Source: G963665215 sp963665215 (lineage in GTDB: Bacteria; Chloroflexota; Dehalococcoidia; Lucifugimonadales; CAUZJF01). Taken from it: 64,000 bases of DNA. The position numbers and the translations under genes are program-made. The notes beneath the pieces were generated by a model. It was not told the origin of the DNA. It did no database searches and was given only the letters and a program-made list of their open reading frames with translations. Numbering within the stretch: position 1 is the stretch's first letter; each line of letters starts with the position of its first letter. The stretch is taken from the NCBI GenBank assembly GCA_963665215.2, contig CAXXWW010000006.1, positions 410,287 through 474,286 on the forward strand. The letters are read 5' to 3'. Below are positions 15,739 to 24,974 of the stretch, one piece after another.

Positions 15739-17233
15739 TCATTGGGATTCCTCGACCACAGTCGGCACTCCTATGCTCTGACCAGTATCCCTCGTAGATC
15801 GACTTCCAGTGGTGCACGTGGTAACCGTCGTCGAAGTGGCCTCCGACCAATCGCTCCAACCGGTGTTGTAACTAGTGCCGTCGCCCTGCGCGCTTACCCT
15901 GAAGTCATAGGTTCTACAGCCAAGATTCCGCACATATGTGGGCGATGTTGGGGCAGTGCCCGTCACATCGGTCCAGCCGTTTCCATTGTCTGTCGATGAT
16001 TCCCTGTACTGGAATTTGTAGGTCGACGCATTGGGTACGAGGGTCCACTCCAAGCGCGCCCTTCCGCCGGTGTCCCCAGTCGCGACAAGGCCCTGTGGCG
16101 GAGGTGGCACCAACAGGGGTAGAACCGTTGTCGCGCCCTCGGGACCGTACGAGCCACAGTAATCCAGTGTGTGATCAGATCCCGCGTCCCGGGGACACAT
16201 GACGACTCTGACAGAAAAGTCACCGCTTCTCTGATCCAATGGAATCTGAGAGACATTGAATTCGACCACTAATCTATTTCGCCCAACCTCTTGCCCTAAT
16301 ACATTTCCAGCGGCATCTGTAACTTGGACTGGTATTCCACCACCTTGACTCCGGAATAGAGAAGCAGCGTAGTAAATGTCAGGTCCTGGACTGAAATCAT
16401 CTTCAACGAACCTAGCCCGAAGAGTCGAGCTCGACACTATGGGTGGACTCTTCAATGTCGGTAGAGGTCTGACTACTTCGGTGGCCCAGCCGTACCCCTC
16501 ACGCAACGATGCGGCGTAGATCCGGTCTATCGGGATAAAGACGGCTTGGTTGCCGCCGAGCTTTCCGTAGACCACTCCTACCAGGACGACCCCCATACCT
16601 GGGCTTCCTCGAGATGCCCACGCGAATACGGGTGCCCCACTGTCGCCTCCTTCTACAATCATGTCGGTCTGAACAAGACACTCCAAGTAATAGCCATCCT
16701 TAGTCCCATGGTCGCCGAGGCCTAACGGACTGCCAGGGCAGGTGTCGTCTGGGTTGTCGATAAATTCCTTGATCGTCCCGGAAGTCCACCCAGTTGTCCT
16801 ACCCACTTTGTGAACTTCCTCCATCAGTTTAGGGGGCCTAGCGCCCACGATTGCAAATCGATTGCTGGCAGCGTTGTTCTTGAAGTATTCGATTAAGGGC
16901 TTGGCCAAGGCACTAATGGTGTTCGGACTTTGCGCGGAAGGCATGTATATGTTCGTGTCCTCATACACCCATGTCGCTAACGCTGGCACAGCGCCTACTT
17001 TGGTATAGGCTTGATCACCTCTAAGGCACTTCTCCTGGGCATCGAAACTACCGTCTCCCACCACGATTGTGCACTTCGTAGTCGCCACCACTGCCCTCGG
17101 GGGCAGCCACAGATTTTGTCCTAAAAGCTCGGATCTCTTTCATTATCGACCAAGGTCCGGCAGCTTGGCAGTGGGCGGTTGTCGCCAGCCCGTGGCGGCA
17201 GAGTGCCGATCCAGGCTGAAACTCGATGTGCAC
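15739..17233 (-). pseudogene. Trypsin-like serine protease with FN3 domain, N-terminus frame-broken
   Basis: The frame from 17091 encodes 450 residues. HKVGRTTGWTSGTI and VEGGDSGAPVFAW (Ser151) match the S1-type fold of streptogrisin-like or Nal1-like proteases; RFVEDDF to YCGSYGP is unassigned; GLVATGDTGGRARLEWTLVP onward is a fibronectin III domain. The stretch that should hold the catalytic His is missing: upstream in the same frame there is a TGA within 17 codons. In another frame just upstream (to 17233) CRHGLATTAHCQAAG resembles the catalytic-His TAAHC motif. A frameshift near 17090-17130 would join them. No signal peptide is visible. Probably inactive as sequenced. Confidence 0.65.
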
Positions 17234-17424
17234 CAGCGGAAGTACCCTGGCATTGGTACATCATTCATATACATTTGCAATCCACCCATCATGCCGCTCC
17301 AGCGCGACTAAAGCTAGGATCTACCAAGGTCCATATCGCAGGTCCGGTGCAATAGCTTAGTCCCTGGCACGCAGTCATGGCGAGAGCATGGGAGTTGTGC
17401 GACTCTCGCAGAGGTCTTGTTCGG

Positions 17425-19620
17425 TCACGGCACTGTGCGTGTCGTGACTGTCACCCGCGAGACCTCACTGAGCCCGGCAGCGTTGACCGCGTGGACACGG
17501 TAGATGTACTTGGTGCCGGGTTCGATGTCGGTCGTGTCGACATACGTTGTAGCAGTGCCGTTGGTGACCTCGAACTTGACGAAGGTGTCTTGCTTTGCCA
17601 CCCTCCTCAGTATGAGGTAGCCTGTCGGCGGGTCGTCGCCCGCATCCCACATCAGCGTCACCGATTCGTGCGTGGAAGAGGCCGTCAGGCCCTGCGGGGA
17701 CGGCGGAGATGTCCCGGCCACGTCCGTTACAGGGATGCTGGGAGTCGCCGCCGGTGTAGCGGTCACGCGTGAGACCTCACTGAGCCCGACAGCGTTGACC
17801 GCGTGGACACGGTAGATGTACTTGGTGCCGGGTTCGATGTCGGTCGTGTCGACATACGTCGTGGCAGTGCCGTTGGTGACCTCAAACTTGCTGAAGGTGT
17901 CCTGCCTCGCGATCCTCCTCAGTATCAGGTAGCCCATTACCGTCGGGTCGTCGGCCACATCCCACGTCAGGGTCACCGAGTCCTGCGTGGAGGAAGCCGT
18001 CAGGTTCTGAGGCGGTGGCGGGGGACATAGCACATCGTTGGTCGTGCCAGTCAGGCCGGGAGGACTTTCACTGATGCGCAGCATCAGAAGGTCTCCGTCA
18101 TTCCAAGACCGCTCGCATACCCCCCAAGTCAGCGCGCGCGTGCGGCCCTCCTCAACAACGTCGACAGCGTCGTCGAAATCCAGCCGCAGCACGACCGTCC
18201 CGTCTAGGGCGATGAAGTCGATGTGATGGCCTGTGGGCCTCCCGGGCGGATCAATCTGCATCTCGACCCTTGCTGACTCCCACCGGATCCGCTTGATGTC
18301 TGTTGTGCCCACCCCCTCGATGGCAAACGACGCCGGCTTCAAAACACCACGTGAGCCGTCGGCGCCTACCGCCGCGCCAATCACCACCGGATCGAAGAAC
18401 GCCTCGTGAACAGTGCCCTCGGGTGCCGTCACGGTCATCGTCATTCCGTAGGTGAAGACGTGATTGCAGGGAATGAAGGGCAACAGAAGGTAATTGTTAT
18501 TGACCTTGTATTCTCCTGCGGGAATCGGCCGCGCAGAGACCACTGTCTGCGTGATTGTGGATACATAGGCTCCTGGCACGAGGTCGCCAGTCACGACATC
18601 GAATAGGGCAGAGTCCCGTCCATCGAACCAGAGCCTTGATCTCTTTTCAGTTGATTCGGCGCTGACGACCTCGTCTTCATAGATCGTCGTGCCGGCGGGC
18701 TGGCCGGAGTCGAATTCATGTGTAGGATGCGTGACGTAGACTCGCCGACCCTCACCCTCGGCTATGAAGTACCTATCCTCACGCTCATTCTGATATTTAA
18801 ACCGGACGCATTCTTTGTATTCTTCCGAGCCGTCGCTGGCGTTAAGCTCAGCGGTAACAGCTGCGAGCCGCTGTTTCAGGTCGCCCAGCGTTATCGTTGG
18901 ACCCGCCGGTGTGCTCGCGCCACTTGCGCCTGTAGCGCCGACTGGGGCGGTCGGCATATCCAGGAGGAACTCCTGTCCGTCCCCCACGGTCCCGCTCTGG
19001 CCGGTAGCGCCCGAAGCGATCTCGGTCGCCGGCAGCCACAACTTACTGTATTCGCTGGACAGGCTGTAACCGTCCCGGTGGGGTTGAGAAATACCGAACG
19101 ACAAGTAGTAATGGTTGTCACCCTGCAACGTCGGCAAGACATCAAGGGGAAAAGCCTGAGCATCACGCAGTTCTTGCAGGAAGAAAACCGCCTCCCGATT
19201 GTCCCATTGCGTATCCCTTCGGGCGCGGATGTCGGGCAACGCGTCTTCGGCTTCCTGGCGGGTGCCGAATTCATCGGCTGCGACCCATATCGCCGTGATG
19301 TTGTCGGCACCTGTCCCATTCAGGTACTCACCGACTTCAAGGTCGAACTTCAAGGCAGCGTAGTAGTTACCCTCAAACCTCCCCGCCCCGGCGACCACCT
19401 CAGTGGACTCGGAGGTCATCCGAGCTCTGACGACGGTGGGGTAGTTGGCGATCCTCTCTTCGAGCGAGGTCTCTCCTCGAGGGAAGACTCGCGAAGAATG
19501 GCTCCTGTCCGTGGCCAGAGTTTCGGCAGGAACCGCATCGTCGGGCGTATTGCTTCCCGTGCCCTGGCTGCACGCCAGCAGCAGCATCCCCGTCAAGAGA
19601 GCGATGAGGATTATTCGCAT
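17425..19620 (-). CDS. Exported lipoprotein with two C-terminal fibronectin III domains
   Basis: 731 residues. MRIILIALLTGMLLLACSQG is a lipoprotein signal with lipobox LLAC (Cys17). The N-terminal region (about 40-230: RIANYPTVVRARMTSESTEV, YYAALKFDLEVGEYLNG) is an unassigned beta-rich domain. SGATGQSGT and GATGASGASTPAG linkers lie at 205-245, and a second beta region at 270-540. Then two almost identical FN3 domains (PPPQNLTASSTQDSVTLTWD and SPQGLTASSTHESVTLMWD; each with TNGTATTYVDTTDIEPGTKY). The start follows GGGAGAA and lies 11 bp after the metzincin stop, so they form one operon. It may be a surface-binding partner of the proteases; the ligand is unknown. Confidence 0.8.
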   Translation of the reverse strand: MRIILIALLTGMLLLACSQGTGSNTPDDAVPAETLATDRSHSSRVFPRGETSLEERIANYPTVVRARMTSESTEVVAGAGRFEGNYYAALKFDLEVGEYLNGTGADNITAIWVAADEFGTRQEAEDALPDIRARRDTQWDNREAVFFLQELRDAQAFPLDVLPTLQGDNHYYLSFGISQPHRDGYSLSSEYSKLWLPATEIASGATGQSGTVGDGQEFLLDMPTAPVGATGASGASTPAGPTITLGDLKQRLAAVTAELNASDGSEEYKECVRFKYQNEREDRYFIAEGEGRRVYVTHPTHEFDSGQPAGTTIYEDEVVSAESTEKRSRLWFDGRDSALFDVVTGDLVPGAYVSTITQTVVSARPIPAGEYKVNNNYLLLPFIPCNHVFTYGMTMTVTAPEGTVHEAFFDPVVIGAAVGADGSRGVLKPASFAIEGVGTTDIKRIRWESARVEMQIDPPGRPTGHHIDFIALDGTVVLRLDFDDAVDVVEEGRTRALTWGVCERSWNDGDLLMLRISESPPGLTGTTNDVLCPPPPPQNLTASSTQDSVTLTWDVADDPTVMGYLILRRIARQDTFSKFEVTNGTATTYVDTTDIEPGTKYIYRVHAVNAVGLSEVSRVTATPAATPSIPVTDVAGTSPPSPQGLTASSTHESVTLMWDAGDDPPTGYLILRRVAKQDTFVKFEVTNGTATTYVDTTDIEPGTKYIYRVHAVNAAGLSEVSRVTVTTRTVP

Positions 19621-19631
19621 CGTGGTTCTCC

Positions 19632-22600
19632 CTAGTGTCTCGTATGAAGGATGTAGATTGCCCGCAACTGTTCTATGTCTTCATCCTTTACATTCCGTGC
19701 GGCCCCAGAATCGTTCATTATGGCGACCACGTTCTTAAGTCCTGTCGTATCTGCATAAAAGTCTGGCAAACCCAGAGTGTGGCCAAACTCGTGCAGCATG
19801 ATGTAGTCAATAAAAATGTAAAGTTGTGGATTGGCTACTGTGCTAGACATTGGCTGTGTACGGTGCATACTCCTGACATCGGTCCACAGGACTTCAGATT
19901 GAATTGAACACGGATCGTTATCGCATTGGAAGCCAGGTTGCTCGAAGACCATCGTCATATTCAGCATGTGTTTGCCGGGGCCAGAGGAATTGCCGTCTGT
20001 GCCCGGTTGCACGCATGCGAAACTGGCTCCGCAACCGCCACTGTCGCTGGCCCTCGTGGTGGATGCCGTCTGGATGGTAACGATTCCGCCGTCAGCGTTG
20101 GTGCCGCCGCAACTGATGTCGACATCATCGCATATCTTCAGCCCCTTGTTCAGCACTACCATCTCGTTGTTCCAGTCCTCGGCAGCATCCTGAATTGCGT
20201 CTTCAATGATGCTGGACCCGATGGTACCCTTCGCGTACTTCGCCGTGTGATCTGCCTGATGTCCCCACCAGTACTCTAGATCGGGCGTCCTCGCACGAAG
20301 ACCATCAGATTCGGGAGAGTCGCCGAACCTATTCGTGGCCACGACCTTGAAGGTGTATCTGCTGTCCGGGACCAGCCCAGTGATGTCGGCGCTGGCGTTT
20401 GTAAAGGCGATCGTCGCCGGCGGGTTTGGCTCAGGGTCAATCAGCACTTTATAAGCGGTCGCTCCTGGGACGACGTCCCAGAAAAGCTCGATTCCCCTGC
20501 CGCCTATGAGAAACCTGTATGCAGGTTTGTTCGGTTTGGGCGGCCTTTCGTCCAGCACCTCAGTCTCCACCTCGCTCGATGGATCGGATGTTCCCTGTAC
20601 GCCCACGGCCTTGACCCTGTGCTTGTAGGTATCCCCCGGGGTCAACCCGCGAACGATTGCGCTAAACCGGTTGCCACTCCTCAGCGGAGTGGTTACAGTG
20701 AAGCTGTCGAAAGGCAACTCGCGCCAGTCCGAGCCTATGAACACGTTCTTATGCTGCTCAACTACGTAGCCCGTCGCATCAAGAACGGCGTCCCACATGA
20801 TCTGTATTTCACCGTGATCGACGGACGAACTGGCAACATTCGCTGGTGCCCGAGGTGGGGCAAGGGTTACCTCGACCTCATTAGACGGCACTGATTCCAC
20901 ATCTGAATTCAGTGCCTTGACCCGGAACCTTTTGGCATCGTTGACAGAAAGGTTGCGCACGACGGCACTGCTGCCGATAATGGTGACTTCCGAGCCGAGG
21001 TCGACCCACGTGTGGAGGAAGGGTGCGAACGTCCGCCGCTTCCGTTGTTCCACCTTGTAGCCGGTGGCTTCGGCGACGGTGTCCCAGTTCAGAGATGCCT
21101 CCCCTCGCCCCGGACCAGACGCGCCTGTGAGGTTCTGCGGCGCGGGCGGTGGGGCCGGAACCGGACATGCGTCGGTCGTCTCCGAAACGCCGGATGAAGG
21201 GTTGCCATATGTGTAGGAGTAGGGGCTGCCGTCGCCACGGGCGCGGACCTGGAAGTCGTAGCTCGTGTCGCAGTCCAACCCGTCCACCGTATCGGACGTG
21301 CTTGAGTACACGTAGCCAGCGTGGAGCCAACTGCTGGAACTGCTCCTCCGATACTCGACCTTGTAGGCCCCCGCGTCGGTTACGTCATTCCAACTCAGGC
21401 TGACACTGGTCTCGGTAGATGCAGTTGCACGGAGGCCGGTGGGAGCGGGGGCTGTAGGAGGGTCGGTGGTCCTCGACACGCTGGTCGAGGGACTGCCGTA
21501 GGTGTACGAATAGGGGCTGCCGTCGCCGCGGGCGCGGACCTGGAATTCGTAGGCGGTGTTGGGATCAAGCCCGGACACCGTATCGGACGTGCTTGAGTAC
21601 ACGTAGCCAGCGTGGAGCCAACTGATGGAACTGCTCCTTCGGTACTCGACCTTGTAGGCCCCCGCGTCGGTTACGTCATTCCAACTCAGGCTGACACTGG
21701 TCTCGGTAGATGCAGTTGCACGGAGGCCGGTGGGAGCGGGGGCTGTAGGAGAGTCGGTGGTCCTCGACACGCTGGTCGAGGGACTGCCGTAAGTGTATGA
21801 ATAGGGGCTGCCGTCGCCGCGGGCGCGGACCTGGAAGTCGTAGGGGGTGTTGGGATCAAGCCCGGACACCGTCCTGGAGGTGCCGAAAGTGTATCCGGCG
21901 TGGAGCCAACTGCTGGAGCTGCTCCTCCGATACTCGACCTTGTAGTAATGGGCGTCGGTTACGGCGTTCCAACTCAGGCTGACACTGGTCTCGGTAGATG
22001 CAGTTGCACGGAGGCCGGTGGGAGCGGGGGCTGTAGGAGGGTCGGTGGTCCTCGACACGCTGGTCGAGGGACTGCCGTAAGTGTATGAATAGGGGCTGCC
22101 GTCGCCGCGGGCGCGAACCTGGAAATCGTAGGGGGTGTTGGGATCAAGCCCGGACACCGTCCTGGAGGTGCCGAAAGTGTATCCGGCGTGGAGCCAACTG
22201 CTGGAGCTGCTCCTCCGATACTCGACCTTGTAGTAATGGGCGTCGGTTACGGCGTTCCAACTCAGGCTGACGCTATCGTCGGTGTCCGAGGTTACCCTGA
22301 GTCCCGTCGGGGCCGGAGCCACACATGCGTCGGTCGTCTCCGAAACGCTGGATGAAGGGTTGCCATATGTGTAGGAGTAGGGGCTGCCGTCGCCCCGCGC
22401 CCGGACCCGAAAGTAGTAGCTCGTGTTGCAGTCCAACCCGTCCACCGTATCGGACGTGCTTGAGTACACGTAGCCAGCGTGGAGCCAACTGATGGAACCG
22501 CTCCTTCGGTACTCGACCTTGTAGGCCCCCGCGTCGGTTACCGTATTCCAACTCAGACTGACGCTATCGTCGGTGTCCGAGGTTACTCTGAGTCCCGTCG

Positions 22601-23171
22601 GGGCGGGAGCATTCGCCGCCCTCCCAATCGCGCCTCCTTCTTCCTCAACCACGTCGTCGCGCTGGGCGTTGTCCACATCCGGGAGCCGCCCTTCGGTCCC
22701 CTCATCGACGGCCCCGGAAGCGCCGCCTCCGTCATCCTCCGGAACCACGTCGTCGCGCTCGGCGGTGTCCACGTCCGGGAGCCGCCCTTCGCTATCCTCA
22801 TCGACGGCTCCGGAAGCGCCGCCCTCCTCCTCAACCACGTCGTCGCGCTGGGCCGTGTCCACATCCGGGAGCCGCGCTCCGCTATCCTCATCGACGGCTC
22901 CGGAAGCGCCGCCTTCGTCATCCCCTGGAACCACATCGTCGCGTTCGGCGGTGTCCACGTCCGGCAGCCGCGTTCCGTCATCCTCATCGACGGCTCCGGA
23001 AGCGCCGCCTTCGTCATCCTCCACTACCACATCGTCGCGCTCGGCGGTGTCCACGCCTGGGAGCGGCCCGTCCGCTTGGGCCGTAGTCACGAATACAGAT
23101 ACAGAGACGAGGAGGAGGATCGCCATGGCTGCGAGGAAGATGTATCTATGCCATACAGAAGACGATATCAA
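19632..23171 (-). CDS. Secreted metzincin metalloprotease with acidic repeats and eight FN3 domains
   Basis: About 1,179 residues from a TTG at 23171, chosen because AGGGAGG lies 8 nt upstream. Order: signal peptide (YIFLAAMAILLLVSVSVFV, cleavage after AQA); five acidic repeats of about 30 residues (LPDVDTAERDDVV, GGASGAVDE); five nearly identical FN3 domains (APAPTGLR... to ARGDGSPYSYTYG); three diverged FN3 domains; and a C-terminal catalytic domain with HEFGHTLGLPD near residue 1127 and the Met-turn AIMND about 25 residues later. These are the metzincin hallmarks, with Asp as third ligand. The role is probably extracellular proteolysis with FN3 binding to polymer or surface. It is first gene of the exported-protein cluster. 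Confidence 0.88.
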   Translation of the reverse strand: MISSSVWHRYIFLAAMAILLLVSVSVFVTTAQADGPLPGVDTAERDDVVVEDDEGGASGAVDEDDGTRLPDVDTAERDDVVPGDDEGGASGAVDEDSGARLPDVDTAQRDDVVEEEGGASGAVDEDSEGRLPDVDTAERDDVVPEDDGGGASGAVDEGTEGRLPDVDNAQRDDVVEEEGGAIGRAANAPAPTGLRVTSDTDDSVSLSWNTVTDAGAYKVEYRRSGSISWLHAGYVYSSTSDTVDGLDCNTSYYFRVRARGDGSPYSYTYGNPSSSVSETTDACVAPAPTGLRVTSDTDDSVSLSWNAVTDAHYYKVEYRRSSSSSWLHAGYTFGTSRTVSGLDPNTPYDFQVRARGDGSPYSYTYGSPSTSVSRTTDPPTAPAPTGLRATASTETSVSLSWNAVTDAHYYKVEYRRSSSSSWLHAGYTFGTSRTVSGLDPNTPYDFQVRARGDGSPYSYTYGSPSTSVSRTTDSPTAPAPTGLRATASTETSVSLSWNDVTDAGAYKVEYRRSSSISWLHAGYVYSSTSDTVSGLDPNTAYEFQVRARGDGSPYSYTYGSPSTSVSRTTDPPTAPAPTGLRATASTETSVSLSWNDVTDAGAYKVEYRRSSSSSWLHAGYVYSSTSDTVDGLDCDTSYDFQVRARGDGSPYSYTYGNPSSGVSETTDACPVPAPPPAPQNLTGASGPGRGEASLNWDTVAEATGYKVEQRKRRTFAPFLHTWVDLGSEVTIIGSSAVVRNLSVNDAKRFRVKALNSDVESVPSNEVEVTLAPPRAPANVASSSVDHGEIQIMWDAVLDATGYVVEQHKNVFIGSDWRELPFDSFTVTTPLRSGNRFSAIVRGLTPGDTYKHRVKAVGVQGTSDPSSEVETEVLDERPPKPNKPAYRFLIGGRGIELFWDVVPGATAYKVLIDPEPNPPATIAFTNASADITGLVPDSRYTFKVVATNRFGDSPESDGLRARTPDLEYWWGHQADHTAKYAKGTIGSSIIEDAIQDAAEDWNNEMVVLNKGLKICDDVDISCGGTNADGGIVTIQTASTTRASDSGGCGASFACVQPGTDGNSSGPGKHMLNMTMVFEQPGFQCDNDPCSIQSEVLWTDVRSMHRTQPMSSTVANPQLYIFIDYIMLHEFGHTLGLPDFYADTTGLKNVVAIMNDSGAARNVKDEDIEQLRAIYILHTRH
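21170..22620 (-). repeat. Five tandem, near-identical FN3-coding units of about 288 bp
   Basis: Units carrying the same CTGCCGTCGCC, GTGGAGCCAACTG and CTCAGGCTGAC blocks recur every ~288 bp. The two middle units (about 21.7-22.3 kb) are almost identical at the DNA level. This is a recombination-prone array inside the metzincin gene. Confidence 0.85.
22620..23070 (-). repeat. Acidic-repeat-coding units of about 90-100 bp
   Basis: Five units each contain CGTCGTCGCGCTCGGC or a close variant and GCTCCGGAAGCGCC. They code for the Asp/Glu-rich linker between the signal peptide and the first FN3 domain. Confidence 0.8.
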
Positions 23172-23194
23172 TACACTTTCCTCCCTATATTTGA

Positions 23195-23371
23195 TTCGGG
23201 GTAAGCCCGTCCCGTGGGGCTGAGGGGGATTGGCTGCTATATGACCAGGCAAGCGCGGTCGATGATGAGGACGTCGGCGCTATGCTGGCTGTCCTCGCTG
23301 AGCTTGATGCAGGAAGTCGGCTGCTCGACTCCATCTCCATCGAGCTGAGGGAAATATGCTCTGGGGGATGA
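23195..23371 (+). pseudogene. 5'-truncated fragment of an island gene
   Basis: The frame is open from 23195 and reads EGDWLLYDQASAVDDEDVGA, then LAVLAELDAGSRLLDSISIE and a TGA at 23369-23371. The composition is protein-like and no start codon precedes it. It begins where the metzincin gene's upstream region ends, so it marks the probable left border of the island. Function unknown. Confidence 0.45.
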
Positions 23372-23381
23372 TGGTGGACGC

Positions 23382-23660
23382 GTGGACGCCCGCATACCCT
23401 GGCTTGACCCCGACACCGGGCGAGGGGGGACCAGGCGCGTGGTCAGCGCCGGAGACATACCGCGCGGGCCGGACGCGCTGGACGACGCTGTGCGGATGGT
23501 GGTCCACCTCCCGCCGGGATCGGGACCTGGGCCGCTGGTGACGCCGACTCTCGGCGCGTGGGGCGCGAAGTCCGCACCAGCCTACACCGCCCTGCTGAAT
23601 CTGCACTACCGCTGGTTCGACGTAGGCGTTACTCGTGCGTTCCGCTCTCCTTTTCTATGA
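23382..23660 (+). CDS. Small hypothetical island protein
   Basis: About 92 residues from a GTG: DARIPWLDPDTGRGGTRRVV, DDAVRMVVHLPPG, YTALLNLHYRWFDVGVTRAF. There is no known motif. It follows the truncated fragment by 10 bp on the same strand. The composition looks coding, but the start is weakly supported. Confidence 0.4.
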   Translation: MDARIPWLDPDTGRGGTRRVVSAGDIPRGPDALDDAVRMVVHLPPGSGPGPLVTPTLGAWGAKSAPAYTALLNLHYRWFDVGVTRAFRSPFL

Positions 23661-23675
23661 CACTGCCAAAATGCC

Positions 23676-23933
23676 CTAGTTGTCAGCGATTTGATAGCCT
23701 GTGTGCGTAACACGGAATATCTGGCTCTTTGGACTGAGAGGTCCGATCAAGCCCTTATCTTCGAGCCCCTGAATCGCGTGAAACCACCGAGCTTCAGACC
23801 TTGGGTTATCCGATTCAGTAAACTTCCTGGTGCCGGCACCAACGCCTCCAAAGTTGCTTACGTGCTTTATCTCCCCACTCTGTGATTGAGCCGCCACGTT
23901 CAGCAGTTCCCTCTCATCGTCGGATAGATTCAT
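23676..23933 (-). CDS. Small winged-helix-like protein
   Basis: About 85 residues from the ATG at 23933, preceded by GGGAGGA with eight-base spacing. MNLSDDERELLNVAAQS then ARWFHAIQGLEDKGLIGPLS and FRVTHTGYQIADN resemble a winged-helix domain ending in the beta wing (FRVTHTGYQIAD). Such domains occur alone or at the end of larger sensor proteins in mobile islands. The regulatory role is inferred. Confidence 0.55.
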   Translation of the reverse strand: MNLSDDERELLNVAAQSQSGEIKHVSNFGGVGAGTRKFTESDNPRSEARWFHAIQGLEDKGLIGPLSPKSQIFRVTHTGYQIADN

Positions 23934-23960
23934 CGTCAAGTTCCTCCCGCCCTCCAAAGT

Positions 23961-24586
23961 AGGGGAATTATGTTTGGCTACTCTAAGCGGATATTTCCCA
24001 TATTGGGAGTCTTCAGGCTCAGAGGCCAGCCCAAACGAGATGGTAGCATCATAGTCAGGTCCTGAGGCGGTCCAGCAGGGCGCCGGTCAGGGGCGTCGGT
24101 GGACCCCGCGCGTGGGGAGTAGAACACCGTAGCTGTAGGCACGCCCGCGCCGCCCGGTTCCCACGACTCATCCCACGGACGGGCGCGAGTCACCAGGGGG
24201 AAGAACTGCCGGCGGACCGTGGAAGACGAGATGAGGCGACGAGATGAGTGGCTCTCCCCCTCGGTGCGCGGGGGCCGTTGTCAGTCTGTCCACCCGCTGC
24301 CAGGCCGGCCATTCCCGTGCCGCTAGGGGGGCAAAGCGCCCGCCCGCCGGTCGCTTCGGGTGCCAGGGGGTATGGTCTGGGGCGGTTGCCCGTGCTCTAC
24401 GGGCTCTGTGCCCTCGCCCGACCCGCCTGCATGAGTCGCTCAACACTTGCGGGGCTGACTCCGCTCCCCATCGCGCCGCTCCGCCAGCGGCGGCGGGCCT
24501 TGGACTTGGCCAGGGGCGCTAGCGGCTTCGCCTGGTCGACGGTCTCCTGTGCGTCCAGCTTGGCCTGCAGGGCGTCGAGATCGGCG
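23961..24586. other. About 625 bp of island DNA without a secure gene
   Basis: There are GC-rich overlapping frames on both strands and none with a good start and recognisable product. One minus-strand frame (DADLDALQAKLDAQETVDQA, 24397-24586) continues in register just past the decayed HTH gene and may be its lost C-terminus. Confidence 0.4.
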
Positions 24587-24782
24587 TCAGACCGGGACGG
24601 GTGCCGGCGCAATCAGTTCCAGGTTGTCCGGCACGTCCACATAGGTCTTGCGGTTACAGATCCTACTCGCGACTTTCACGGTGGACGTTGTACTTCCGCA
24701 TCAGGTCTGTGATCGTGTGTCCGGCGTCGAAGAACCTCCTCATCTCGCTGACTTCCCCTGCTGATAGCCGTCGTCTCCTCAT
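24587..24782 (-). pseudogene. Small helix-turn-helix protein with one frameshift
   Basis: The ATG at 24782 is preceded by AGGAGGGG with seven-base spacing. It reads MRRRRLSAGEVSEMRRFFDA, GHTITDLMRKYNVHRE, a resolvase-like HTH, then hits TAG. In the next frame the sequence continues as VASRICNRKTYVDVPDNLEL to a TGA at 24587. One extra base near the HRE codons therefore breaks the gene. It was probably a small DNA-binding regulator of the island. Confidence 0.6.
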
Positions 24783-24803
24783 GGCGAATCCCCTCCTGTT
24801 CGT

Positions 24804-24869
24804 GGTCTATCTTGGGTCTATCTTACGATGCCCCACATATGCGCGTTATGTGCGCATGGGTCTATCTTA
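24804..24869. promoter_or_regulatory. Three GGTCTATCTT repeats and an ATGCGC/GCGCAT inverted repeat
   Basis: GGTCTATCTT occurs at 24804-24813, 24815-24824 and 24859-24868, all within 90 bp upstream of the decayed HTH gene. Between them ATGCGC...GCGCAT forms an inverted repeat (24840-24857). The layout fits an autoregulatory operator or short iterons. The flanking 24870-24960 is unusually AT-rich (ATTATATATATTAG). Confidence 0.45.
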
Positions 24870-24974
24870 TGGATAGCTTCCAGCTACGAATTGTTTGTGT
24901 TTAAGCCTAAGAGCGAGGATATTATATATATTAGGGCTAAGGAATCTGACACCACGTCGATGGCCCTGGGGGGG

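Noticed and set aside
21170..23070. CRISPR-like array
   Set aside because: The repeats are in-frame protein repeats (288 bp and about 95 bp units) with no constant short repeat plus unique spacers; no cas genes are present.
22573..23223. Plus-strand Ser/Thr/Pro-rich frames opposite the metzincin N-terminus
   Set aside because: Low-complexity shadow of the acidic repeats; no start signal.
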